From the NCBI GenBank assembly GCA_003151435.1, contig PLXP01000065.1, forward strand, positions 1 through 39,989: 39,989 nt of DNA, given 5' to 3'. The stretch is from Acidobacteriaceae bacterium (GTDB lineage Bacteria > Acidobacteriota > Terriglobia > Terriglobales > Acidobacteriaceae). Shown piece after piece: positions 1 to 7,500 of this stretch. Each line of letters opens with the position of its first letter. Position 1 is the stretch's first letter. The notes below the pieces were generated by a model that had not been told where the DNA came from, did not search any database, and worked only from the letters and a program-made list of their open reading frames with translations. A program made the translations under genes and the position numbers.

Positions 1-107
1 TCTGGTTCTGGAAAGCGCCGAAGGGGTTCGATTCAGCTGAGGGATTACATCCTTCAAAGTCTTGTACTTACAAGGGATTAGCCGTGTCTATTTTCAAACA
101 ACGCAAG

Positions 108-135
108 TTGACCTCTTCCCTCATTTGACCTCTTC
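108..135. repeat. Two direct copies of TTGACCTCTTC (possible integrase-binding repeats)
   Basis: TTGACCTCTTC occurs at 108-118 and again at 125-135, 17 bp apart. The inner part, GACCTCTTCC at 110-119 and GACCTCTTC at 127-135, is the reverse complement of GGAAGAGGTC inside the tRNA-Val fragment at 2620-2629. A further copy of CCTCTTCC lies at 2602-2609. Repeats that resemble the att core and sit beside it are typical of tyrosine-integrase attachment regions. The integrase assignment is inference, as no integrase gene is in the window. Confidence 0.45.
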
Positions 136-192
136 TTTTTCACTCCGCCGAGGGTTCGATTAGGGTGCTGAAGGGTGTTTTTAGGTGGTTAT

Positions 193-221
193 GTGCGCTT
201 TCTGAGCCATCAGTGCGCTTT
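193..221. repeat. Direct repeat GTGCGCTTT x2
   Basis: GTGCGCTTT is present at 193-201 and 213-221, a 20-bp period (about two helical turns). It lies just outside the transposon and close to the tRNA-Val att-like site once the transposon is removed. It could be an arm-type site for an integrase or excisionase. Bases 1-232 hold no supportable gene. Confidence 0.35.
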
Positions 222-232
222 AGAATCAATGG

Positions 233-240
233 GTTACAAT
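233..240. repeat. Target-site duplication, left copy (GTTACAAT)
   Basis: The 8 bases GTTACAAT directly before the left inverted repeat are repeated exactly after the right inverted repeat at 2594-2601. An 8-bp duplication is the usual size for IS1595-family transposition. Confidence 0.9.
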
Positions 241-264
241 GGCATAAATATACTTGACTAACCA
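241..264 (+). repeat. Transposon terminal inverted repeat, left
   Basis: It begins GGCATAAATATA and ends TGACTAACCA. It pairs with the reverse complement of 2570-2593, which begins GGGGTCAATATA and ends TGACTAACCA (19/24 identical). Both outer ends start with GG. Confidence 0.88.
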
Positions 265-288
265 GACGTGTTGCGCTATCTTCAATTT

Positions 289-1263
289 ATGGAACACCCT
301 AAGACGCTACTCGAAGCAATCAAGTATTTCAGCGATGAGCAAGTTTGCATTGATGCCGTGGCCCGAATGAAATGGTCCAATGGTGAGGCTATCTGCCCCC
401 AGTGCCATGCCAAAGAACCGTACTACTTGGCCACTCAAAAGCGGTGGAAATGTCGCAAATGCAAGAAGCAGTTCTCTGTGAAGGTGGGAACTATCTTCGA
501 GGACTCGCCTATCAGCTTGCAGAAGTGGCTCCCGGCAATGTGGCTGCTCTGCAACTGCAAGAACGGCATCAGTTCGTGGGAGATTCACCGTGCCTTAGGC
601 GTCACGCAGAAGACGGCATGGTTCATGCTGCAACGTATCCGGCTGGCGCTCGAACGAGACAACAAGCATAAGCTAGGCGGTTCTGGTGGGGGTCCTGTTG
701 AGGTAGATGAGACATTCGTAGGCCCGAACCTGCAAAAGATGCACCGGGCGCGTAGGCTCAAGATTAAGGCTGGAGAGTGCGGCCAAACCAAAGCCATCGT
801 GATGGGAATGCTGGACCGGGATCTGCGCCAGGTTCGCGCCAAGGTCATCCCGAATGTGAAGCGGGAAGTCCTGCAAGGGGAGATCATCGAAGAGATCGAG
901 AAGGGCTCAACCGTGTACACGGACGGCTACACCTCGTATGACGATCTAGCGCGGCGGAACTACATTCACGAAACCGTAAACCACGTTGAAGAGTATGTGC
1001 GCGGCGAGGTTCACACTCAGGGGATTGAGAACTTCTGGTCACTGCTCAAGCGTGGCCTGAAGGGAACCTATGTTGCGGTGGAACCGTTTCACCTTGACCG
1101 CTATGTGACCGAGCAGATTTTCCGGTATAACAATCGCGCCACGAAGGACAACCCCCTAAACGATTCTGATCGCTTTCTATTGGCCCTCTCTCAGGTAGCC
1201 GGAAAACGGTTGACGTATGCCGAACTCACAGGCAAGGTGCCGCAAAGACCGGAAGTATCCTAA
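289..1263 (+). CDS. IS1595-family transposase (ISXO2-like)
   Basis: This is the transposase that mobilises the surrounding element. The N-terminal part has a zinc ribbon with two Cys-x2-Cys pairs (CPQC, CRKC) followed by a helix-turn-helix-like stretch (SSWEIHRALGVTQKTAW). The C-terminal ISXO2/DDE-like core shows VEVDETFVG, VYTDGYTSY and ENFWSLLKRGLKGTY, which supply the acidic and Asn catalytic positions of the family. With the ATG at 289 the protein has 324 residues, about normal for the group. An in-frame GTG at 268 would add seven residues, and neither start has a clear Shine-Dalgarno sequence. No frameshift is seen, so the protein may be active. It is the only transposase in the window. 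Confidence 0.95.
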   Translation: MEHPKTLLEAIKYFSDEQVCIDAVARMKWSNGEAICPQCHAKEPYYLATQKRWKCRKCKKQFSVKVGTIFEDSPISLQKWLPAMWLLCNCKNGISSWEIHRALGVTQKTAWFMLQRIRLALERDNKHKLGGSGGGPVEVDETFVGPNLQKMHRARRLKIKAGECGQTKAIVMGMLDRDLRQVRAKVIPNVKREVLQGEIIEEIEKGSTVYTDGYTSYDDLARRNYIHETVNHVEEYVRGEVHTQGIENFWSLLKRGLKGTYVAVEPFHLDRYVTEQIFRYNNRATKDNPLNDSDRFLLALSQVAGKRLTYAELTGKVPQRPEVS

Positions 1264-1320
1264 CTGGCCACGCTGGATGGATCGGCAGGGACGGGGGAAA
1301 CGGAAGGGGCGTTAAAGCGC

Positions 1321-1635
1321 TTAATCGATTCCTTCCGTTGCAGCACTAATGGCAAGCTGTTTAAGATTTTCGTTCAACTCCTTGAGTTCCTCAAGCATCC
1401 CTCTCACTCGGGCCAATTCGCAAATATCGGGAGCCGCGGCAACGCGCTGTAGGATTGCTCCAGGCGAGGCTTGAACAGAGGTGCTGAATCCGATTTCTCG
1501 GAGTTCTGTACCAATGCTATAAAGCGATGCTCCCGCAGCCCGTAGCTCGGTCTCAAGGAGATTCTTTCGCTTCTTGGCTTCCGCTCGGGTCTTAACTAAG
1601 CGAAGAATTGCGGCATCGCGCTCGGCGTCACTCAT
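1321..1635 (-). CDS. Small helical protein of unknown function, transposon passenger
   Basis: This 104-residue protein is rich in Ala, Glu, Lys and Arg and is probably mostly helical, with coiled-coil-like stretches near residues 15-40 and 75-100. No signal peptide, membrane segment or catalytic motif is visible. It lies 57 bp after the transposase on the opposite strand and is divergent from the gene at 1671, so the two could share the short region 1636-1670. It is inside the transposon and travels with it. I do not recognise the family. Confidence 0.55.
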   Translation of the reverse strand: MSDAERDAAILRLVKTRAEAKKRKNLLETELRAAGASLYSIGTELREIGFSTSVQASPGAILQRVAAAPDICELARVRGMLEELKELNENLKQLAISAATEGID

Positions 1636-1670
1636 AGTAAAAGCATATCAGGGGGTGAGAAAATCGGAGA

Positions 1671-1979
1671 ATGGGAACAGTTCTGGGGTGCATTGCCGCT
1701 TTCATTTTCATCGTGATCACGTTCAAGTTCGGCCGGAAATGGTGGCGTCGGCACAAGAGGCGCCGGATCGCCATCCCTTATATGGGGGCGCACTCCACGC
1801 CGATTTTTACAGGATCAGAGAAGATTCCCGCGCTTCGCCAAAACTTGCTTCGCAAAGTGGTGTGGGATGAGGCAGTCTTCGAGAGGCTCATAGAATTCGA
1901 GCGGACCCGGTTGCCTAATGCGCCACTACACACACTGTTGGAATCGGCTATCGAACGATGGGAACGGGACAACCGTTAA
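1671..1979 (+). CDS. Small membrane-anchored protein of unknown function, transposon passenger
   Basis: The 102-residue product starts with one hydrophobic segment (about residues 3-18, GCIAAFIFIVITF) followed by a strongly basic stretch (KFGRKWWRRHKRRR). This predicts a single-pass protein with most of its mass in the cytoplasm. The rest is a soluble helical region ending IERWERDNR. It overlaps the 3' end of the convergent gene at 1976 by four bases. Function is unknown. It may be structural or accessory cargo of the transposon. Confidence 0.5.
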   Translation: MGTVLGCIAAFIFIVITFKFGRKWWRRHKRRRIAIPYMGAHSTPIFTGSEKIPALRQNLLRKVVWDEAVFERLIEFERTRLPNAPLHTLLESAIERWERDNR

Positions 1980-2167
1980 GCCCTGGGCTTGGGTCCGCGC
2001 TTGGCTTGTCCGCTCTGGGCTCTCTCCGCATCCCGTTGGGCGTTGTCTTGCTCAACCAGAACATCCATCTTCGCCGGGGAAATCTTAACCGCGCGGCGTA
2101 GTCCTGCGGTGAAGTTGCTCATTGCTTTTTGGGGATCAGGCGCGACGAATTGGGTAGTGGTGTTCAT
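1976..2167 (-). CDS. 63-residue basic protein of unknown function, transposon passenger
   Basis: The reading frame is open further upstream, but the ATG at 2167 gives a compact protein beginning MNTTTQFVAPDP. Its middle is amphipathic (AMSNFTAGLRRAVKISPAKM) and its tail is charged and basic (QSGQAKRGPKPRA). Small proteins with Lys/Arg/Pro-rich tails occur beside mobile genes in soil bacteria, and the tail suggests nucleic-acid binding, but no fold is recognisable. No strong Shine-Dalgarno sequence is seen. It converges with the gene at 1671-1979. Confidence 0.45.
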   Translation of the reverse strand: MNTTTQFVAPDPQKAMSNFTAGLRRAVKISPAKMDVLVEQDNAQRDAERAQSGQAKRGPKPRA

Positions 2168-2235
2168 GGGTTCGTTTTTGTAGTAGAATCGCCGTGTGCC
2201 AAGAGCTATAGCTTGACCCCATAGAGAGTCCGACA

Positions 2236-2375
2236 ATGGGGCTGGCCTTAACTCTAAAAAGAGTAAACCCCTTATTCCTGCGCAGGCTTCAGGGGTTCGG
2301 CTCGGTGTTCGGACGACTACGACAACTTCAACCACTAACCACCGGTTCCGCTTCAACGGGGCCGGTTTTCTTTTG
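2236..2375 (+). ncRNA. Candidate structured RNA ending in a terminator, inside the transposon
   Basis: Three consecutive hairpins lie here. ACTCT(AAAA)AGAGT is at 2251-2264. A compound stem AACCCCT/AGGGGTT at 2266-2297 encloses the palindrome CCTGCGCAGG. ACCGG...CCGGT at 2341-2366 holds an inner CCG/CGG pairing and is directly followed by TTTTCTTTT. Together they look like a small RNA or leader with a rho-independent terminator on the + strand. An overlapping reading frame (2236-2442) has no recognisable protein character. Transcription is not shown; this is inference from structure. Confidence 0.35.
2341..2374 (+). terminator. Probable rho-independent terminator
   Basis: ACCGG (2341-2345) pairs with CCGGT (2362-2366), with further CCG/CGG pairing inside, followed by TTTTCTTTT. 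No protein gene precedes it on the + strand, which is why the upstream segment is considered as a possible small RNA. Confidence 0.4.
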
Positions 2376-2569
2376 GTGGGAAATTACCACCACGCTTGCT
2401 ATATTCTCACCAGTAGTGCAGTTTTGCAAGCGTGACGTCTGATTCAGTGTCCACTGGCTCGGAGGTTGGAGCGTTTTCCCTCATCCGAGCAACAGGTATA
2501 TTCGTAGCAGAATTGTAATACCATGTCAAACTGTAAGCCTAGTTAAATGAGCGTTATAGGCCTATATTT

Positions 2570-2593
2570 TGGTTAGTCAGATATATTGACCCC
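2570..2593 (-). repeat. Transposon terminal inverted repeat, right
   Basis: Read on the - strand it begins GGGGTCAATATA and ends TGACTAACCA, matching the left repeat at 241-264 in 19 of 24 positions. It is followed by the second GTTACAAT. Confidence 0.88.
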
Positions 2594-2601
2594 GTTACAA
2601 T
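2594..2601. repeat. Target-site duplication, right copy (GTTACAAT)
   Basis: Exact copy of 233-240. Removing 241-2601 restores an uninterrupted sequence running from ...AATGG-GTTACAAT into the tRNA-Val fragment. Confidence 0.9.
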
Positions 2602-2657
2602 CCTCTTCCTAATTGACACGGAAGAGGTCGCTGGTTCGAATCCAGTCGTGCCTACCA
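2602..2657 (+). pseudogene. 3' fragment of tRNA-Val(GAC), probable attR of an integrative element
   Basis: From 2613 the sequence reads as the 3' part of a tRNA: anticodon loop TTGACAC (anticodon GAC, valine), stem strand GGAAG, variable loop AGGTC, T-arm GCTGG-TTCGAAT-CCAGT, acceptor strand CGTGCCT, discriminator A and encoded CCA. The matching 5' acceptor strand (AGGCACG) and D-arm are absent upstream, even after removing the transposon. CCTCTTCC at 2602-2609 and GGAAGAGG at 2620-2627 form a perfect 8-bp inverted repeat around the anticodon loop, the usual layout of a tyrosine-integrase core site. With the tRNA on the + strand, a lone 3' end marks the right boundary of an element to the left. 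Confidence 0.75.
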
Positions 2658-2785
2658 TATTTATCAATAACTTACGACGATTTGGTTGATTTCTCCAACC
2701 CGAGATTCAACCCGAGATTTCTCAATCCTTCCTGCACACAATGCCAGGTTCGCGGTGGGAGATTGCCGCCATTTAAGATCGGGGC

Positions 2786-3312
2786 ATGGCCCGGTTCACA
2801 ATAGCTTCGGTCGCGCCAAGTCTCGCTGAATTCCGGAAGCTGCCACAGCACGTCCAAGGTCGCGCCTTATTGAAGGCGCTCAGTGATCGCTTTCCGCGAG
2901 ATACCTTCAATCGCGAGAATCTGCTGCTCGAGCCCTACAACACGAAGGACGCCGAGGGGTTCGCGCTAGGATTGCCGGAGGACGAACGCCACGACGCGGT
3001 GAGGTATTTGTTCGGCTCTCCTTGGCGATTCCTGATCAACAACGGGTTCGTCGCGGTCACCAAGAACGACTTCTACGAGATCACGCCCGAGGGGCATGTC
3101 GAGGCTGCAGACGATATCAAGGCGGTTCGAGTTGATCGCATTATCGTCGACGCGCTCCGTTTCCTACACCCCGACCTTCAGGGCTACGAGCACTACTTCC
3201 GCGAGGGAAGCCGACGACAACGGCGCTCTACATGCACCGAGTCAATTCGGCGCAGTTGGAGGCGCAGGCGAAATTCCTCGAAGCGATCAACATCACCCGA
3301 GCTACCGAATAG
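2786..3312 (+). pseudogene. Unknown protein gene with a one-base frameshift
   Basis: The frame from ATG 2786 encodes a plausible soluble protein up to about residue 140 (...RFLHPDLQGYEHYFREG). It then turns into an Arg/Ser-rich nonsense tail. In the -1 frame, starting at GGG 3205, the sequence continues sensibly as GKPTTTALYMHRVNSAQLEA and ends ...INITRATE at the TAG 3310-3312. A single-base loss in the GAGGG run at 3203-3207 explains both halves. The restored protein would have about 175 residues. I do not recognise the family; the N-terminal half looks alpha/beta with an acidic centre. It could be a true pseudogene, a sequencing error or, less likely, programmed frameshifting. Confidence 0.5.
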
Positions 3313-3363
3313 GCCGCTCGGGTTGTGCAATGCATAAGTGAATTGAAAAACCACTACTCAAAC

Positions 3364-3394
3364 GAAAGGCGGCCTCATGGCCGCCCTCTTATTT
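3364..3394 (+). terminator. Rho-independent terminator
   Basis: A perfect 7-bp GC stem, GGCGGCC (3368-3374) with loop TCAT and GGCCGCC (3379-3385), is preceded by A-rich sequence and followed by CTCTTATTT. It lies about 55 bp after the frameshifted gene and would end its transcript. Bases 3395-3590 beyond it hold nothing I can assign. Confidence 0.7.
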
Positions 3395-3590
3395 GGAGAA
3401 GCCAATGAAGAAACAATCAGAGAAAAGAGACTCGAATCCGCGCTCCAGGCGCGACAAGCGGTCATACCGGGAACCGATGGAATGGACAATCCGCTTTGCT
3501 CCACCGCCGCTGCCAGGGCTGTTAGGATTCAATTTCGGCTCAGAATCGAACGAAGAGAGGGACAGCGATCAACGGCGTATTGGTTCTTAC

Positions 3591-4325
3591 TCAAGTGCTG
3601 GTCGGAGTAAATCCATTGGAACTGGCCGCGTAGGTTCCCGCCACGGCGCCAGTGACTTCGATTTCAGAATCCAGCAGGTCCCTCAGAACCGAGGCATCGC
3701 CGCTCACCACTTCGGCGTCGATGTTTCCGCCATCCATGAGAAGTTGCAGGTAAACGTTTTTCAATCTGACGTCAGAAACGAGGTTGGCGCTGCGTACAAC
3801 GGCGCGAAGAGTCACTCTTCTACAATCCAGTTCAGCACGGATCAGCTGCCTGAAAGCGGCGGTCACCGGGTCAGGCGCCGCGCCGTGGTGGAGGAGCGTA
3901 ACGGACTCGCTCAGGATCTCAGGGCGAAAGCTGTCTCGCGTCTTTCCAATCACCAGGACACGATCGCCGGGAATCAAATTGGCGTTCATGACCGTCTCAA
4001 CGTAGATCGCGACATCGCCATCCTGTACGAAGAGATCGACATTGCCTTTCCGGTAGTAAGTGACAGACGCCTCGAAAGCAACGGGCAGTCCCTGCGCCGC
4101 CTCTGCGTGGGAGAGGGCGTGAACAGCGGCCAGCGATGTAAGCGGGGCGGCCGACACTGCGCGGGCACTTGCCGCGCACCCCAGGGCAAAGGCAACGCAG
4201 AGGATGGCGCGAACGATGATATGACGCTTCGTCGAAAGACTCGAGGGAAAGGGACTGGCAGAGCCCGAAGGCCCTGCGAAATATATCGGCTTGATCGCCG
4301 GATCCTTAATTCTAGGCTTAAACAT
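3591..4325 (-). CDS. Secreted or membrane-anchored protein, possibly a truncated signalling protein
   Basis: From the ATG at 4325 the product has 244 residues. A basic region and a hydrophobic core (about residues 30-50, IIVRAILCVAFALGCAASARA) form a signal peptide or membrane anchor. The mature part is rich in beta-strands, including VAFEASVTYYRKGNVDLFVQ and GDRVLVIGKTRD, and suggests OB-fold-like repeats. Acidobacterial sensor kinases and diguanylate cyclases often carry such an N-terminal exported region before membrane and output domains; neither follows here. The protein stops after TGAVAGTYAASSNG, so it may be a truncated receptor. The long overlapping + strand frame at 3393-4430 is Arg/Ser-rich and looks like its shadow. 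Confidence 0.5.
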   Translation of the reverse strand: MFKPRIKDPAIKPIYFAGPSGSASPFPSSLSTKRHIIVRAILCVAFALGCAASARAVSAAPLTSLAAVHALSHAEAAQGLPVAFEASVTYYRKGNVDLFVQDGDVAIYVETVMNANLIPGDRVLVIGKTRDSFRPEILSESVTLLHHGAAPDPVTAAFRQLIRAELDCRRVTLRAVVRSANLVSDVRLKNVYLQLLMDGGNIDAEVVSGDASVLRDLLDSEIEVTGAVAGTYAASSNGFTPTST

Positions 4326-4385
4326 AACATTACACTCTGCGCGGCTAACCCGTCGCCCACAATTAACCGGCCTCAATCAATTCGG

Positions 4386-4412
4386 CTTGATTCGCGCATT
4401 GCGCGAATCAAG
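4386..4412. repeat. Perfect 12-bp inverted repeat upstream of the GH106 gene
   Basis: CTTGATTCGCGC (4386-4397) and GCGCGAATCAAG (4401-4412) are separated by ATT. The repeat ends 29 bp before the -35 box at 4441. No T-run follows on the + strand and none on the - strand, so a simple terminator is unlikely. An operator for a transcription factor is a reasonable guess. No second copy was noticed elsewhere in the window. Confidence 0.6.
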
Positions 4413-4440
4413 AATTCATTAGGGAAATGATTTATTTGGC

Positions 4441-4470
4441 TTGACATGGTCGATTATGGGCACCTATAGT
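4441..4470 (+). promoter_or_regulatory. Sigma-70-type promoter for the GH106 gene
   Basis: A consensus -35 TTGACA (4441-4446) and a -10 TATAGT (4465-4470) are 18 bp apart. The gene starts at 4578, leaving a leader of about 100 bases with GGGAGAG as Shine-Dalgarno at 4565-4571. Confidence 0.65.
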
Positions 4471-4577
4471 TCGGCTGGTCCTCGCGGGAGCGCCGGATTC
4501 CCTTGTGTGTGCGCGCTCTCTGCACACGTCGCTGTCGCCGGGACACAAGCAACCTTCAACTGCCGGGAGAGAAAAAC

Positions 4578-7500
4578 ATGGTGCGTTCATGGAACAAGGC
4601 CTTTTTATATGGGATGGCTCTGCTGGTTGTGGGGGCTGCTGCTTCGTTGGCACAAAGCTCAGGTGACGCGCTCAAGGGCGGGTTTGAGAATCCGCCCAAT
4701 GGGGCGCGGCCGCGGGTATGGTGGCACTGGATGAACGGGAACATCAGCCAGGAAGGCATCAAACTGGACCTTGAGTGGATGCACCGGGTGGGGCTGGGCG
4801 GATTTCAGAATTTTGATGCCGCCCTCCAGACGCCCCAGGTAGTAGAAAAGCGGCTGGCCTACATGACGCCGGAGTGGAAGCAGGCATTTAAATACGCAAC
4901 GACTCTCGCCGACCAGCTTGGCATGGAAGAGGCGATTGCGGGGTCGCCCGGGTGGAGTGAATCAGGTGGGCCCTGGGTGCCGGGTTCCGATGGCATGAAA
5001 AAGTATGTGTGGAGCGAAACGGTCGTTGAGGGCGGCAAGCCTTTCACCGGAACACTGGCCCACCCGCCCGCCAATACGGGGGCGTTTCAAAACATGGGGA
5101 TTCATGACCAGCAGCCGCCGCCGGGAACGCTTCCCATGCCGCAGTTTTACGCCGATGCGGCCGTTGTCGCCTATCGAAGAACAGCGATCGATGTGCCGGT
5201 TGAAGCGCTGAACGCCAAGATCACATCCAGCGGAGGCGCGCTCGACCCGGCGATGTTGTCGGACGGAGACCTGGAAAAGACCACCAAAGTTCCAATTCCT
5301 GAAGCTGGTTCCACCTCTTGGATTCAATACGAATTCTCTGCGCCGCAGATGATCCGCTCCATCACGTTTGTAACCAAGGACCCTGACTGGATCACGGCGA
5401 TGGTCGCCGGAATCAGCGCCCCGGAGAAGAACCTTGAAGCCAGCGACGATGGCCAGACCTTCAAGGTGGTCGCCAAACTGAGTGGAGGAAGCGCCCCTGA
5501 ACACACGATCTCATTTGAACCGATAACGGCAAAGTATTTTCGCGTGACCTTCAAGCGCAATCCTCCGCCGCCCAAACCGGACTGGGCAGCCGGGATCGAT
5601 CCCGCGTCGATGGGAATGAAGATACCGCCGCCCCCCACCGATTACGAGGTCGCCGAACTTGTACTTCATCCCGGAGCGCGCGTGAACCGCTTTGAGGAGA
5701 AGGCGGCCTTTACTCCTGAAGCAGATCTGTACGGTTGGGCCACACCCAATGTTGCGGCAAGCGAAGCTGTAGCCAAGGCCGATGTGGTCGACCTTACGTC
5801 GAAGATGAGCCCTGACGGGAAGCTCGACTGGACGCCTCCAGCCGGCACCTGGGTGGTCCTGCGCATCGGTTACTCTCTGCTGGGGATCACCAACCATCCA
5901 GCGACCGCCGAAGCGACCGGCCTTGAAGTCGACAAGATGGATCGGCGCTTTGTGAAGAAGTATTTCGACACGTACCTGGACAGCTACAAAGCGACGGTCG
6001 GCGCAGACCTTATCGGTAAGAAGGGCATACGCTACGTCATCAACGATAGCTGGGAGGCGGGTTCGCAAAACTGGACCGATAACATGGTGGCTCAGTTCAA
6101 GAAACTGCGCGGCTATGACCCCGTGCCCTGGATGCCTGTTCTCGCAGGCCAGGTCGTGGAGAGTGCAGAAGCCAGCGACCGGTTCCTGTGGGATTTCCGC
6201 AAGACCATCGCCGACCTCATCGCCAACGAGCACTACGGACAATTGGAAACGACCCTGCACGAGCGCGGCATGGGCCACTATGGGGAATCGCACGAAGGCG
6301 GACGCGCTTTCGTAGCCGATGGCATGGAAGTGAAGAAGTTCAACGAAGTGCCGATGAGCGCGATGTGGACCCAGACGCCTGGAGTGAACAACGAGCAGTT
6401 CGGCTACAACGCGGACGATCGCGAATCGGCTTCGGTGGCACACATCTATGGCCAGAATATTGCCGCCGCGGAGTCAATGACCGCGGCGGCAGCTCCGTGG
6501 GCCTGGTCGCCGGCAACGTTGAAGCCAACCGCCGACCAGGAATTCCTGAATGGCATCAACCGTTTTGTGATTCACGAGTCTGCCCATCAGCCACTGGTGG
6601 ACAAGGCGCCGGGAATGACACTTGGGCCATTCGGGCAGTGGTTCAACCGAAACGAGACGTGGGCGGAAGAAGCCGGCACGTGGATCAACTACCTGGCCCG
6701 AACCAGTTTCATGCTGCAGCAGGGCCGCTTTGGCGCAGACCTGGTCTATTTCTATGGTGAAGACTCGAATCTGACCGCGATTTTCGACAAGAAATCGCCG
6801 GACGTGCCGGCGGGCTACGGATTCGATTACATCAATGCCGACGCACTCATTCATGAACTGAGCGTGTCGAACGGGCGGATCACAGCCAAGAGCGGGATGA
6901 GTTACCGCGTTCTCGGACTTGATGCGTATAGCAAGCACATGTCGCTGCCTGTGCTGCGCGCGATTCATAAACTGGTGCAGGACGGCGCAGTTGTTGCCGG
7001 GCCCAGGCCGACCGATGATCCCAGCCAGGCCGACGATCAGGCAGAATTTAAGAAATTGAATTCGGAGTTGTTCGGCGACGGAAGCGGTGTGCATACGTTA
7101 GGCAAAGGCAAGGTGTATGCAGGCCAGAGCCTCGCTGATGTCTTCGCCGCGTTAAAGGTGCCGCCGGATTTCGACTACACCAAGCCGGAGAGCGACGCAC
7201 GCCTTCTGTTTGTGCATCGCAAGCTTGCAGACGGCGATCTGTACTTCGTCGACAACAGAAACAATCGTGACGAAACAGTCGACGCCAGCTTCCGCGTGAC
7301 GGGTAAGGCGCCTGAACTTTGGCGCGCGGAAACAGGCGCCTCAGAGCCCGTTTCCTATAAGGTGGCGGAAGGGCGGACGACGGTGCCGCTACATCTGGAA
7401 CCTTGGGGAACGGCGTTCGTAGTATTCCGGAAATCGACGACGGAGACTTCGCACAGCTTACCGAAGGTGACGGAGTCGAAGGTGGCCACGGTCGAAGGTC

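Larger units (their letters stand above)
241..2593 (+). mobile_element. IS1595-family transposon with passenger genes, 2353 bp
   Basis: The element is delimited by terminal inverted repeats at 241-264 and 2570-2593, which match at 19 of 24 positions, including a shared TGACTAACCA at the inner end. Identical 8-bp duplications (GTTACAAT) flank it. It contains one ISXO2-type transposase gene (289-1263) and about 1.3 kb of additional DNA with three small genes of unknown function and a structured non-coding stretch. Passenger genes are known in IS1595-family elements. The exact duplication suggests a fairly recent insertion. The ends and duplication are seen directly; the family call rests on the transposase. 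Confidence 0.9.

Noticed and set aside
108..221. Possible CRISPR-like repeat array at the left edge
   Set aside because: Only pairs of 9-11 base repeats with unequal spacing and no cas genes; integrase-type sites explain them better.
2602..2657. Complete functional tRNA gene
   Set aside because: Only the anticodon loop to CCA is present. The 5' acceptor strand and D-arm are missing even after removing the transposon.
3393..4430. 345-residue open frame on the + strand
   Set aside because: Composition is Arg/Ser/Gln-rich with no domain; the opposite strand (3591-4325) has a signal peptide and strand-rich protein sequence. It also runs through the terminator hairpin region edge.
5511..6443. 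310-residue frame opposite the GH106 gene
   Set aside because: Antisense shadow of a high-GC coding sequence; His/Arg/Val-rich without motifs, while the + strand carries all GH106 hallmarks.
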